A stretch of DNA of 64,000 bases from Beijerinckiaceae bacterium. GTDB taxonomy: Bacteria; Pseudomonadota; Alphaproteobacteria; Rhizobiales; Beijerinckiaceae. Within the stretch, counting starts at the first letter, position 1. Each line of letters starts with the position of its first letter. The notes under the pieces are model-generated. The model was given only the letters and a program-made list of their open reading frames with translations, ran no database searches and had not been told where the DNA came from. Where the stretch lies: the NCBI GenBank assembly GCA_021324915.1, contig JAJPIC010000023.1, positions 62,001-126,000 on the forward strand, read 5' to 3'. Positions 16,391-24,717 of this stretch are shown here, piece by piece. A program made the translations under genes and the position numbers.

Positions 16391-16899
16391 GGAATGAGCG
16401 GCCGGCCAAATTCACAGGCGAACTCGCGAAGCCGATAAGTTTGCGGCTCGAAGAGCTGCACGAGCCGCTTGCTGCTCTGCCCGAGCGCATGAAAAAACTT
16501 GATCTGCTCAAAAAGCACTACGGCGCAACCGACTGGGCAATGCTCGCTTACGAGCTGGCCGTGGATCTCGTGCCGGGATTTCAGATCGTCTATGACGACC
16601 CGCTGGCTGCAGAACTTAACCGCACCGCGGGGCTTGATCTCCCGCTCTCCGGCGGCGTGAAGGCGGGCAGGAAAGGTACCGGCCAATGTCCCGAGCTCAG
16701 CGGGAATCGCCTTATCTTGATGGTCGACATGACACGCCGGCTATTTAAGCTCAAAAGCAATGCAGCTGCATGCAAGATGATTGTTGACACTTGGATCGAG
16801 GTAAAGGGTCCGAAAATAAGCAGGAAAGAACACGACAGCTTGGTTGCCACAATAAAGCGCAGGCTCACCGAAGCTAAGGCACATCAAAGCGGCGTTTGA
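16387..16899 (+). CDS. hypothetical protein with duplicated 'LLKKxYGAxDW' domain
   Basis: 170 residues from GTG 16387, which overlaps the previous stop; GTG 16363 is an alternative. Residues about 25-75 hold the domain shared with the preceding gene. The C-terminal half ([40 protein letters not shown]) is separate, basic and helical. No family recognised. Its place before the AlpA-like, SSB-like and RepA-like genes suggests a role in replication or its control. Confidence 0.65.
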   Translation: MRNERPAKFTGELAKPISLRLEELHEPLAALPERMKKLDLLKKHYGATDWAMLAYELAVDLVPGFQIVYDDPLAAELNRTAGLDLPLSGGVKAGRKGTGQCPELSGNRLILMVDMTRRLFKLKSNAAACKMIVDTWIEVKGPKISRKEHDSLVATIKRRLTEAKAHQSGV

Positions 16900-16960
16900 T
16901 CTGCTTCGCGTACCTGATGTCTCTTGCGTGCTGACGGATGCCAGCACACGGGAGACACAA

Positions 16961-17194
16961 ATGTCGGCAACAGCCACGGCGCACAAGCACGTAACGGCGC
17001 AAGAGCCCGAGCCTATTCCTCGGGTGACCTTTTCCATCGACGAGGTCGTCCACGCGACGAGTCTAGGGCGCTCTAGCATTTATTTGGCCATCGCGGAGGG
17101 AAAGCTGCGTGCCGTTAAGGTAGGCCGGCGAACCCTGATTCGCGCCGAAGACCTCAAGGCATTCGTCGACGGCCTCGGCACGGAGGCCGCGTGA
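16961..17194 (+). CDS. AlpA/excisionase-like HTH protein
   Basis: 77 residues; the start ATG 16961 has GGGAGA 6 bases upstream. [20 protein letters not shown] and [20 protein letters not shown] form the winged helix-turn-helix of the MerR-type excisionase family (HTH_17), with LKAFVDGL at the end. On integrative elements such proteins act as recombination directionality factors or activate integrase and replication genes. The paired CGTACGGCA repeats at both element ends are candidate targets. Confidence 0.85.
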   Translation: MSATATAHKHVTAQEPEPIPRVTFSIDEVVHATSLGRSSIYLAIAEGKLRAVKVGRRTLIRAEDLKAFVDGLGTEAA

Positions 17195-17334
17195 GCTCGA
17201 AGAAAAAACCGGCCCGCGTGGCGCACGGAACCGGCTTCGAATACGTCCCTGGCTGGGGTGACGATTCGTTCAATAGCATTGCCTCACGCAAACTTAAAAC
17301 GCACCGGCGCGCCGGCGGGCAGGTGGCGCAATGA
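17191..17334 (+). CDS. 47-residue basic protein between AlpA-like and SSB-like genes
   Basis: The frame GTG 17191 to TGA 17334 overlaps the AlpA-like stop by four bases (GTGA) and the next ATG by four (ATGA). It encodes [20 protein letters not shown], then [20 protein letters not shown]. Overlap on both sides is the main support. No family recognised. Confidence 0.55.
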   Translation: MSSKKKPARVAHGTGFEYVPGWGDDSFNSIASRKLKTHRRAGGQVAQ

Positions 17335-17765
17335 GTGTCGCCGCGCTCGTCTTGGGCAACATCTTCCGCAAGCCGGAAGAGCGCACCTCGAAATCGGGCA
17401 CGGTGTACGTCACCGCGACGATCAAGGCGTCGGTCAGCAATGAGGTCCAATTCTGGCGCGTGTCAGCTTTTTCTGACAGGACGCGCGCCGAATTGCTTCG
17501 GCTCGACGTCGGCGATGGCGTGAGCGCGCAGGGCGCGCTCAAGGCCGAAATCTACCAACCCATCGGTGGTGAGCCGAGGGTCTCACTTTCGATAATGGCT
17601 GATCACGTAATTGCGCTCCGTCAGCCGGCGCGCCAGCGCGAGAGCGCCAAGGCTCGTTCGACAAAGGCGCCGGCGCGAAGCGCTCTGGCTTCTGCGCCGA
17701 GCGTGAATGTGGCGGGAGCTAACTTTGCGCCCGCGCTGCCGTTCGATGACGACGTGCCGTTTTGA
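17331..17765 (+). CDS. SSB-like OB-fold protein
   Basis: 144 residues. The N-terminal 90 residues read as an OB fold (LVLGNIFRKPEERTSKSGTV, FWRVSAFSDRTRAELLRLDV, GDGVSAQGALKAEIYQPIGG) and the C-terminus ends in PFDDDVPF, the acidic tail with terminal Phe that bacterial SSBs use to recruit partner proteins. The linker is basic and Ala-rich. It is part of the coupled operon leading to the RepA-like ATPase, so it probably protects ssDNA during element replication. Confidence 0.82.
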   Translation: MSVAALVLGNIFRKPEERTSKSGTVYVTATIKASVSNEVQFWRVSAFSDRTRAELLRLDVGDGVSAQGALKAEIYQPIGGEPRVSLSIMADHVIALRQPARQRESAKARSTKAPARSALASAPSVNVAGANFAPALPFDDDVPF

Positions 17766-17775
17766 GGGAGGCCCC

Positions 17776-18255
17776 ATGAACGCCCTCTCGAAACCCCAGG
17801 ATCTTTCAAACGAGCATCTCGACGTCGAGGCGTTGCCCGAGCCGTACAGCGGCGATCCGAAGCTGCTCGGGCTCGGCATGACCGAGTGCGAAGCAGAGCA
17901 CGGCCGCTGCGCGAGCGTATTCGAATATCCGCACCTGTTCGAGCGATTGTTCGCGCTCGGCATCCGCGGCCGCGCAATCAGCGGCGGGGACGCCTTCGAC
18001 GCCCTCGGCGCGGAGCCGGTTGTCTTTCTGCCTGGCGCCCGTTTTTCGTTCGCAAGGCACCTGCTCGACGCGACCGGCTACAAACTGGCCGTGATCGTTC
18101 CGGCGAGGGACACATATGGCGAGGTTGCCGATCTAATCGCGGTCGATCTCGACACCGACACCATTGCGGCTTGGCTGAGCCGGTTTGATGCGTGCGAAGC
18201 CCGGCTTCTCGTCCGCTCGCGGCTGTTTTCAGAGACGGAGGCGTGTCATGAATGA
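17776..18255 (+). CDS. hypothetical protein of the replication operon
   Basis: 159 residues; ATG 17776 follows GAGGGAG. Sequence such as DPKLLGLGMTECEAEHGRCA, FSFARHLLDATGYKLAVIVP and ADLIAVDLDTDTIAAWLSRF recalls the accessory proteins that precede the RepA-like helicase in Rhizobiales integrated elements. I do not know a function for this group. It overlaps the next gene by 8 bases. Confidence 0.65.
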   Translation: MNALSKPQDLSNEHLDVEALPEPYSGDPKLLGLGMTECEAEHGRCASVFEYPHLFERLFALGIRGRAISGGDAFDALGAEPVVFLPGARFSFARHLLDATGYKLAVIVPARDTYGEVADLIAVDLDTDTIAAWLSRFDACEARLLVRSRLFSETEACHE

Positions 18256-19570
18256 CGGGCATCCGGTCGCACAGCGGGACTTCCCAATCAGTCCCGGAAA
18301 AGCCTGGGCCGCGCCACCGCAGAATTATTCCGACCTGTCGGCAGAAGAGAAAGACGCTTATTGCGCCAAGGCGGCCAGCAATTACCGCGCCTGCCGAGCA
18401 GAAGAAGGCGCGGCAGAGCAGGGGCGCGACGATGTTCTTGAGCCTGCGGATCTGGATTATTTGCCGCCCGGCGAGCCGGTCGAAATTCGTTCGCCTGCCG
18501 AGCGTTTCCCGCTCATCCAGATCGACGACATCTCGTTTGATCCAAACACAAGCTGGCTAGTGAAAGAATTGCTCCCCTCGAAGGGGCTCGGCGTGCTCTA
18601 TGGCGCGCCCGGCACGTACAAGAGCTTTGTCGCCTTGGATCTTGCCCTTTCGATCGCGACAGGAAGGCCGTGGGCTGGCAGAAAGGTCTCACCCGCTGCT
18701 GTGGTCTACATCGCAGCAGAAGGCGCCCGCGGCCTGCGCAAGCGCATTGAGGCATGGCGCCGGCAGCAGCCTACGCCACGGGGTACGGCTTTTTATCTGA
18801 TTGAAGTCGCGCCCAACCTGGGCATAGGCGAAAATGATGCTGATGTCTTGGTCGCGGCTATTAAAGCCGTAACCGGCGTTGGGCTGGTGGTCATTGACAC
18901 TCTGTCGCGTACCCTTTTGGCCGGAGAAGAAAACGGCAGCGGTATGGTTTCTTTCGTTGCGAGCTGTGCTCGCGTGGCCGACCAACTCGATTGCATTATT
19001 CTCGCGGTCCACCACAACGGCAAGAATGAAGAGCGCGGCATGCGCGGGCACACGTCGCTTGATGGAGGCGCCGACGTCATTTGGGAAGTGAGCAAGGGCG
19101 CCGGCAATTTCGCCTCCACGATATGCGTGAAGAAGAACAAGGACGGGGAAGATGGGCAAACATTTTCTATCCAATTGGCCCGCGTCGAGCTTGGCCACGA
19201 CATAGATGGCGACCTGGTCACGACGCTTGTTGTTGAAAGCGTTGAGGGCGCCAAACAGGCCGCAAGGCAGAGCGCGCAGAAAATCCCGAGGAATGCTAGG
19301 CTTCTATTCGACTGCCTTCGGCAAGCCATCGAAGAATCTGGAGAAGTGATTAGGCCAAGGCCGGACATGCCGCCGGTGACCGCTTGCTCCGAGGACGCGG
19401 TGCGCCTGCGCTACGAGATACGGTTCGGCGAAACAGCCCCAAAAGACAAAGAGCGTCCCAAAGCGGACACCGTCAGCAAATCGCGCCGGCGCGCTATCGA
19501 CAGCCTCGTCGACGCCAAACTCGTTAACGCCTGTCAGCACAATGGCTGCCGTTGGCTGTGGCTGACCTGA
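18248..19570 (+). CDS. RepA-like AAA ATPase (DnaB/RecA fold)
   Basis: 440 residues. Walker A is GVLYGAPGTYKSFVALDLAL (GAPGTYKS at 119-126), Walker B is GLVVIDTLSRTL, and HHNGKNEERGMRGHTSLDGG with ADVIWEV matches the RepA (RSF1010-type) hexameric helicase signature. A winged-helix-like C-terminal end follows (RRRAIDSLVDAKLVNACQHN). It probably loads at the repeat-rich region directly downstream (19600-19720) and drives replication of the excised element. Confidence 0.85.
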   Translation: MNDGHPVAQRDFPISPGKAWAAPPQNYSDLSAEEKDAYCAKAASNYRACRAEEGAAEQGRDDVLEPADLDYLPPGEPVEIRSPAERFPLIQIDDISFDPNTSWLVKELLPSKGLGVLYGAPGTYKSFVALDLALSIATGRPWAGRKVSPAAVVYIAAEGARGLRKRIEAWRRQQPTPRGTAFYLIEVAPNLGIGENDADVLVAAIKAVTGVGLVVIDTLSRTLLAGEENGSGMVSFVASCARVADQLDCIILAVHHNGKNEERGMRGHTSLDGGADVIWEVSKGAGNFASTICVKKNKDGEDGQTFSIQLARVELGHDIDGDLVTTLVVESVEGAKQAARQSAQKIPRNARLLFDCLRQAIEESGEVIRPRPDMPPVTACSEDAVRLRYEIRFGETAPKDKERPKADTVSKSRRRAIDSLVDAKLVNACQHNGCRWLWLT

Positions 19571-19984
19571 CCTGCATCATTCTCCTCAACCCATCGACAG
19601 GACCGGACATCGGACACCCCTATAGGGGTGTGTCCTGTCCGTCCGGAGTTCCCTGTCGAGTATGGGCCGGACAGCGTCGGACATTGTCCGATCTTGTCCT
19701 GTCTTGTCCGAGTGGTCAGTGTTGTGCTTCCGGCGCTGTTGGACGGGTCCGCGGCGGTCGCTGCTCGACTAGCCTTCGAGCGGCCTTGGTGCTCAAGGCG
19801 AAGAGATAACTCACACGCGCACGCGAGCGCGACCACCGGGTTGCGAGGTGGGGAAGCGCTGATCGAGATATTCAGCGCGCTCAGGGGAGCGTCGCCGAAT
19901 ATTTTTGCGTGGCTGGGGCAGCAGATCCGGTGAGCCTAGAATTTTCCGGGGCGGGAGGTTAGTTCTCGCCCGCGAAAGTTTCCG
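19571..19984. other. 414-bp non-coding region between repA-like and integrase
   Basis: It holds the TGTCCGA repeat cluster in its first third. The rest contains no convincing gene and lies between two convergent genes, so a terminator is expected, but I do not see one with a T-run. Confidence 0.5.
19600..19715. other. repeat-rich region after the RepA-like gene, candidate origin
   Basis: Within 116 bp the motif GGACA or TGTCC occurs about nine times, as TCGGACA/TGTCCGA or close variants, on both strands. A perfect 18-bp palindrome (ACACCCCTATAGGGGTGT, 19614-19631) is embedded. Clustered short repeats next to a helicase gene are typical of a replication origin. Function is inference. Confidence 0.5.
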
Positions 19985-21277
19985 TCAGCGATCGATCGCC
20001 GCGATGTTCGATTGTTCGATGATGCCGAAGCCGGGCAGGGCGGCACGCACGACGTCAGCAACGTGCGAAGGTGCTAGGTGGGCGTAATGGCGCTCGGTGA
20101 TGCGCGTGTCGGCGTGGCCGAGCTGCTCGGCGATGACACGCATGGGCACGCCTTTGGCGGCCAAAGCCGACGCATAGGTATGACGCAAGATGTGGAACGT
20201 CGCCGGCGGATCGAGCTTGGCGATCGTCGAGGCTTCATCGAGTGGCCGTTGCTGATGGGAAGCACCCCAGGGCTTGCCATCATCGCGCGTAAAGATGAGA
20301 TCGCCGCGGCTCTTCCCGGCCGTGAGCGTGGAGAAGAGCTGTCGGCCTTCGTCGTTCAGGGCGACGTGGCGGCGCTTCCCGGACTTCGATTGCTGGATAG
20401 TGATGGTTCCAGCCTCGCGGCTGAAATCGCCGACCCGGAGCCGGCAGAGTTCGCCATATCGGCAGCCCGTCACCAAAGCACCGCGAAGGAGATCACGAAA
20501 TGCGCCCTGGCAGGCGTTTACGAGCCGCACGCATTCGGCGGGTGTGAGGAACTGGATCAGCGGCGCATCGACTTCCCGGGCGGGCTTGATCTTGCGCCAG
20601 GCTTCATCGCTGGCTGTTTTGCCCTCTTGATAGGCGAACGTCAGCGCGGCTTTGAGGATCGTCAGGACGCGATTGGCCGAGGCTTTGCGGGCGCGCACCG
20701 CGTCGGGATCTTTGGGATTAAGCGCTATGGTCTTGCGAGTTGTCGCGATCTTCGAGGCTCGGAGCAGCTTCGGGGCTTTCTCAAGCTCAGCCTGCCAGTG
20801 CCGAATGCGTGGCGCCGTCAGCTTGCGGACTTCGATTTGGCCGAGTGCAGGCCGAATCCGCGCGTTAGCCGAATAGCGATCTACGTGCACGCCCTTTGAT
20901 CCTCGCCGCTCTCTCTCGGCGAAGTACTCATCGAGCGCCCTGTTGACGGTATATGGGCCGTTCGCCGGGGCGGCCATTCCGGCAAGCGCGCGAGCTTTGT
21001 CCGCGAAGAAAGCGCGGGCACGTTCCTGCGCCTGCGCGAAGTCGAAAACCGTCAGCCCGTCCGGATCGCGTACATCATCGGCCGCGCCCAGGGGCGCGTA
21101 ATGCCGCTTGCCATCATCGGTCCTGAGCTTAGCGATCCACGTTCCGCCCTTAGCTCCATGTCGATAACCGAGCGCGCAGCCGGAGCTGATCGCCGTCCAG
21201 TAAGGCTCGCGCCTTTTCGGCAACTTCGAGCGCGCGGAGCGGCTGTCGACCTTGGAATTTCGGACGCGTCTTGCCAT
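19985..21277 (-). CDS. int: tyrosine recombinase (integrase) of the tRNA-Glu element
   Basis: 430 residues. An N-terminal arm-binding domain (KGGTWIAKLRTDDGKRHYAP), a core-binding SAM-like domain (about 110-215) and a catalytic domain with Arg273 (GCRYGEL), Lys near 298-301, HILRH (His362, Arg365), LGH (His388) and the nucleophile Tyr398 (ERHYAHL). All catalytic residues are present, so it may be active. It reads inward from the attR end, the common arrangement for tRNA-integrating elements. The paired CGTACGGCA repeats lie just upstream of its start. Confidence 0.95.
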   Translation of the reverse strand: MARRVRNSKVDSRSARSKLPKRREPYWTAISSGCALGYRHGAKGGTWIAKLRTDDGKRHYAPLGAADDVRDPDGLTVFDFAQAQERARAFFADKARALAGMAAPANGPYTVNRALDEYFAERERRGSKGVHVDRYSANARIRPALGQIEVRKLTAPRIRHWQAELEKAPKLLRASKIATTRKTIALNPKDPDAVRARKASANRVLTILKAALTFAYQEGKTASDEAWRKIKPAREVDAPLIQFLTPAECVRLVNACQGAFRDLLRGALVTGCRYGELCRLRVGDFSREAGTITIQQSKSGKRRHVALNDEGRQLFSTLTAGKSRGDLIFTRDDGKPWGASHQQRPLDEASTIAKLDPPATFHILRHTYASALAAKGVPMRVIAEQLGHADTRITERHYAHLAPSHVADVVRAALPGFGIIEQSNIAAIDR

Positions 21278-21287
21278 CGCTTTGCCT

Positions 21288-21307
21288 CGTACGGCAAACG
21301 TACGGCA
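21288..21307 (+). repeat. paired CGTACGGCA sites near attR, upstream of integrase
   Basis: The unit cgtacggcaaacgtacggca is identical to 7454-7473. It starts 11 bases upstream of the integrase start codon (21277) and ends 108 bases from the attR core, so binding here could also repress int. A degenerate third copy (tgtacgcaa) follows. Confidence 0.7.
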
Positions 21308-21415
21308 CGGCTGTACGCAATTTTGGGCGATTGCACAAGGACAGTAACGGACGTGTCTACAGGGAAATGCGCGTCCGGGGGTGGTCGTCGATGATCGCCA
21401 AAACGCGCGTTATAT

Positions 21416-21463
21416 CCCTTTCACGGCAAAAACACGGGTTCGAGTCCCGTTGGGCGCGCCAGT
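21416..21463 (+). repeat. att site, right (attR core)
   Basis: Second copy of the 48-bp tRNA-Glu 3' sequence, preceded by unrelated DNA (GTTATAT) and followed by chromosomal sequence leading to fae. Confidence 0.95.
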
Positions 21464-21505
21464 AGTTTCAAGGCTCTCTGCGCGAATCTGCCGGTTCCGT
21501 GCTCT

Positions 21506-22018
21506 TTACGCGTGGGCGGCCAATGGGTGCAGCTTCACGTCCTCTTCCGCGATCACCTCGGCTATTTTGGGCTCGCCGTTGACCGCGCGCGAAATGGCCT
21601 GCTTGGTCGCTTCGTAATTCCAGTCCTGGATCTTGGCGTCGTCCTTCGCTTCCCAGTGGATGAAAACTCCAACGCAAATGAAGAGGTTTTCCGCTTCGTC
21701 TCTGGGGATGATTCCTGCTTTGACGCTATCGACCACTGCTTTGGCGACGCCGCGCTGCGCGGGACCGAACATTTGCGTTGCCTGCTCTCCCGTCTGGATC
21801 GTCACTTTGTTGAACATCAACGTCGCCGGCTTGGCCATTAGGTTCGGCGCGACTAGGGCAAGGAGCGCATTATCACCCACCTTCTGGTTGGTGATCGTGT
21901 TGCAGAAGGCAGTCTCCACGGCGCTTCCGCGTGGGCCCATGATGAGATCGATGTGCGCCACTTCGTTGCCTTCGCCGACGAGTGCCTCGCCGACCATCAC
22001 GCGGTCAAAATTGCCCAT
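21506..22018 (-). CDS. fae: formaldehyde-activating enzyme
   Basis: 170 residues, the same length as Methylobacterium Fae. It condenses formaldehyde with tetrahydromethanopterin to methylene-H4MPT in the cytoplasm, the entry to the archaeal-type C1 oxidation route. Diagnostic segments are [20 protein letters not shown] (with the catalytic His), [55 protein letters not shown] and [20 protein letters not shown] 22018 is chosen for GGAGG five bases upstream. It stands alone just outside attR. Methylotrophs often have several fae copies; which paralogue this is cannot be decided here. Confidence 0.95.
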   Translation of the reverse strand: MGNFDRVMVGEALVGEGNEVAHIDLIMGPRGSAVETAFCNTITNQKVGDNALLALVAPNLMAKPATLMFNKVTIQTGEQATQMFGPAQRGVAKAVVDSVKAGIIPRDEAENLFICVGVFIHWEAKDDAKIQDWNYEATKQAISRAVNGEPKIAEVIAEEDVKLHPLAAHA

Positions 22019-22113
22019 GACATCCTCCATTCCAGTCGCCTTCACACGAAAGTTCGTGCGCCGTTGGCCAAGGCTAATCGACTGGATAAGGCTAAGGTTC
22101 CGCAGCTAAGGGG

Positions 22114-22770
22114 TCAGAGGTGCCGGTTGGCCTTCACCCTTTGCAGGATGCGCTTGCCTATCGCGGTTTCCTTCCAAGCGCGCCAGTTTTCGCGCGTGAG
22201 GCAGAGATTGCTCAATTCGAGCATCGAGCCGTCGCTGTTGGATTTGATGAGGTTGCGCGCTGTTTCGAGGCGCCATCCGGCCTTTTGCAAATAGCCGATG
22301 GTGAGCTGATTGCGCGACAAGGCGCAGGCCGTCATCCTCGAGATGCCCACTGTTTCGAACACGTAATCCAGTGAGCATATCAAAACATCCGCCGTAGCGC
22401 CCTTGTTTCGATAGTCGGGCTCGCCGATGAGCATGCAGGCATGAGATCTGCTGTCGGCGTAATCCACGTCGAGCCGGATCATGCCGATAAGGACATGCGT
22501 TTGCTTTTCGACAACGGCGAGCAGCCAGTGCGACCATTGGTCGAAGCTTTTGATATAGGCCGCGAGTTGGGCGGTGCCGAGTTGCTTGCCTTGCAGGTTG
22601 AGCGTCTCGATGGCACCGCGATCAGACAGCCAGTTCGCGAAACGCTCGGAGGCGTCATCCGCCTTCATGGTGCGAACGAGATATTTGCCGCAATCAATCC
22701 GGATGTTGCGCTTATAGGCTTTCAATCGTCCGATCCTCGGAACTCGAAGGGGCTGACGATTTAAGCCCAT
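22114..22770 (-). CDS. GNAT-family N-acetyltransferase (RimJ/RimL type)
   Basis: 218 residues. VRTMKADDASERFANWLSDR at the N-terminus, WLLAVVEKQTHVLIGMIRLD, then the acetyl-CoA region LIGEPDYRNKGATADVLICS and the closing SRNQLTIGYLQKAGWRLETA are typical of RimJ/RimL-like GNAT enzymes. The true start may be TTG 22725 (MKAYKRN), 45 bases downstream. The acceptor is unknown: a protein N-terminus, amino sugar or antibiotic are all possible. Confidence 0.85.
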   Translation of the reverse strand: MGLNRQPLRVPRIGRLKAYKRNIRIDCGKYLVRTMKADDASERFANWLSDRGAIETLNLQGKQLGTAQLAAYIKSFDQWSHWLLAVVEKQTHVLIGMIRLDVDYADSRSHACMLIGEPDYRNKGATADVLICSLDYVFETVGISRMTACALSRNQLTIGYLQKAGWRLETARNLIKSNSDGSMLELSNLCLTRENWRAWKETAIGKRILQRVKANRHL

Positions 22771-22820
22771 TCACGCTTATGGGACTATCCGATTTTCCCT
22801 TCGTCGTGGCGAAAATGACA

Positions 22821-22849
22821 AAGCCGCGAAAGGATCGCTTTCGCGGCTT
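22821..22849 (-). terminator. terminator of the first outer-membrane protein gene
   Basis: A 12-bp perfect stem (AAGCCGCGAAAG/CTTTCGCGGCTT) with a 5-base loop, 19 bases after the stop of the minus-strand barrel gene, followed on that strand by TGTCATTTTC. The same CCGCGAAAG stem is used after the paralogue at 28419. Confidence 0.8.
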
Positions 22850-22867
22850 GTCGGAGCGGCTCTGTGC

Positions 22868-23626
22868 TCAGTATTTCGCGACGACCGGGGCTGGCGGCGC
22901 CAGCATGTCGAATCTATAGCTGAAGCCAGCCTCGACGCGATTGTCGCGCTCATGCAGGTGCTCGGTGACAAGTCCGCCGGTCGTGTTGGTCAGCGGGAAG
23001 CTCATCGCCTGACCATAGTCGGTGTAGCGATATTCGATGCGGACCGACCAATTCGGATCGATCGCATATTCCGCGCCTCCTCCCACGGTCCACCCGGCAC
23101 GGCTAAAGGTGTGCAAATCAAGTCCGAATGGATCGGAGAAAGTGTTCCTGATCGAAGCAAATGCAGCGCCGCCCGTGCCATAGAACAGGATGCGATCCCA
23201 TGCCCAGCCCAATCGGCCGCGCACCGAACCCTCGGCATTAATTCTTGTCGAACTCACGCAGGTCGGCCCGCAAACGAATTGGACGCCCGAGCCCTTGTAG
23301 CTGGTCCCTTCCGCATCGGCTTCGAAGCCGAAGACGAATTGGCTCACCTGATAGTTGAATCCGATGTGCCCGCCGCCGACCACGCCCTGGTTGGAATAAT
23401 TGTTCCCGGTGAGAATAGTCCCCGGCGCGAGCTTGCTCGTGAAGAACGGGTCGCTCGTGCCCCATTGGTAGCCGACCTGGCCGCCGATATAGGGGCCCGT
23501 CCAAGTGAAAGCGGGCGGGGGCGGCGCGAACATCGGCGGCCCCTTGCTGTTCGGCAGATCGGCGGCGAAAGCGCCGCCCGCCGTGATCGCCAGTGTGGCA
23601 GCCGAAAAAAGCAATTTCCGAATCAT
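22868..23626 (-). CDS. outer-membrane beta-barrel protein (Omp25/RopB-like)
   Basis: 252 residues with a clear signal peptide (MIRKLLFSAATLAITAGGAF-A cleaved before ADLPNSKGPP), a Pro-rich spacer (FAPPPPAFTWTG) and an eight-stranded barrel with alternating aromatic strands: PYIGGQVGYQWG, GHIGFNYQVSQFVFGFEADA, RGRLGWAWDRILFYGTGGAA and EYAIDPNWSVRIEYRYTDYG. The last strand ends near AGFSYRFDML. It is a paralogue of the gene at 27642. Such porin-like proteins stabilise the Rhizobiales outer membrane. GGGGG precedes the ATG. Confidence 0.92.
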   Translation of the reverse strand: MIRKLLFSAATLAITAGGAFAADLPNSKGPPMFAPPPPAFTWTGPYIGGQVGYQWGTSDPFFTSKLAPGTILTGNNYSNQGVVGGGHIGFNYQVSQFVFGFEADAEGTSYKGSGVQFVCGPTCVSSTRINAEGSVRGRLGWAWDRILFYGTGGAAFASIRNTFSDPFGLDLHTFSRAGWTVGGGAEYAIDPNWSVRIEYRYTDYGQAMSFPLTNTTGGLVTEHLHERDNRVEAGFSYRFDMLAPPAPVVAKY

Positions 23627-24717
23627 AATTTCGCCCCCGAAAATTTATTCGTTTGTCGAACGGTAATGCCTTTCCGGGAGAAGTTCACGCTGAAACGCGG
23701 CGGGCGCACAACACTGGCATCGATTCCGCATGCCTGTGTCCGGGCGGCCACGCGAAAGGCCAAATCCTTAGCGGTTGGGGTACGCCCTTCGACACCGAAG
23801 AGCGGCGCCGCAAGAAGCGAGCCGTCGGGCAAGATCGACAATGTGCGCCTGGTGCATTGGAGCCTGCGTAGGCAGGCTCCAAATTCGCAAGGCCGCAGTC
23901 ATGCGGCACGCGCTCTATAGCGATGCGAAGCAATCGAACTAAATGCTTTTTTGATTCCCATAATTGGCTCTTCTCACCCGCAAGCAATGCGGGCGAGCGA
24001 ACCTAGAGATGCGTTCCGCGCGCGGTCTTCCACGAAATATCGGGTCTGCAAGATCTGGCGTTTCCGGCGTCCTTCGCGCTTTAGACAATGCGAAGGACTT
24101 TGCCGCGGTCGGCGAGAACTAATTCGGCCTGTTCGAATTCTTTCGCTATCGGGCAATCGGTTGCTCGACATCGCCGCGAGAAGGATCTGCACGGAATTTA
24201 GGCCGGAGTGATTTCGGAACCGGCGCGCGCTTCACGTCCACGGACGTTCGGATTGCGCGGTCGTTCAATGATTTCAATGAACTGGCATTCCAGAGCGTCC
24301 GGCAAGCCGATTGCTGTCATAAAATTTTGCCGGCGCTGGATCCAAAAGCAGCCGAGCCGCGTTGAAAAGCCGTAGCGTAGGAGTTGGTCGAGTGGGTGAG
24401 GCCCTGGCCGGCGGTGCTCGTGGCGTGCAGTCGTAGCAGTTGAGTATGGACGCTACATCGAAGCGGACCCAACCGGCCAGGGCCCCGCAAAGATCCCGGA
24501 AAGATCAGACAGCCGAGCGGCTCTTCGGCCTTTTCTATGATCTGTGTCAGTTGCCGGAGCGCGTCCGTCGCACCGGCTCTTCGCGTGTGCCTCAAATCCA
24601 GGAGGCCTGGAGCCTTAAAAGCTCGCCACCCATCCGGAAATCAAAGGCGCCTCTTGCGGCGTGCAAAACTCCGCTGGCCGGCCGAGGGGCCGGCGATTCC
24701 CCCTGAGATTTGCGCGC
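23627..24717. other. 1.1-kb region without a convincing gene
   Basis: Frames of 70-100 codons occur on both strands, but they lack ribosome-binding sites and have shadow-like compositions. The region contains a strong 11-bp hairpin (23857-23882) and a 6-bp hairpin at about 23980-23996. It may hold decayed genes or an unrecognised small RNA. Confidence 0.5.
23857..23882. other. 11-bp hairpin in the non-coding region
   Basis: Perfect inverted repeat TTGGAGCCTGC, loop GTAG, GCAGGCTCCAA. There is no T-run on either side, so it is not an obvious terminator; it could belong to a structured RNA or be a remnant of a repeat. Confidence 0.5.

Larger units (their letters stand above)
7363..21463. mobile_element. 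tRNA-Glu-integrated genomic element, about 14.1 kb
   Basis: A 48-bp perfect direct repeat occurs at the tRNA-Glu 3' end (7363-7410) and again at 21416-21463. The second copy has no 5' half of a tRNA beside it, as expected for attL/attR. Between them lie a tyrosine integrase at the right end reading inward, an AlpA-like DNA-binding protein, an SSB-like protein, a RepA-like ATPase, HTH proteins and cargo of many kinds. No capsid, portal, terminase large subunit, relaxase or type IV secretion gene is visible. It therefore looks like a phage satellite or small integrative mobilisable element relying on a helper, or a decayed element. Several cargo genes carry frameshifts. Confidence 0.93.

Noticed and set aside
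19628-19933. 101-residue frame through the TGTCCGA repeats
   Set aside because: Translation reflects the repeats; no start signal.
24317-24706. Overlapping frames of 88-92 residues on both strands
   Set aside because: No ribosome-binding site and shadow-like composition.
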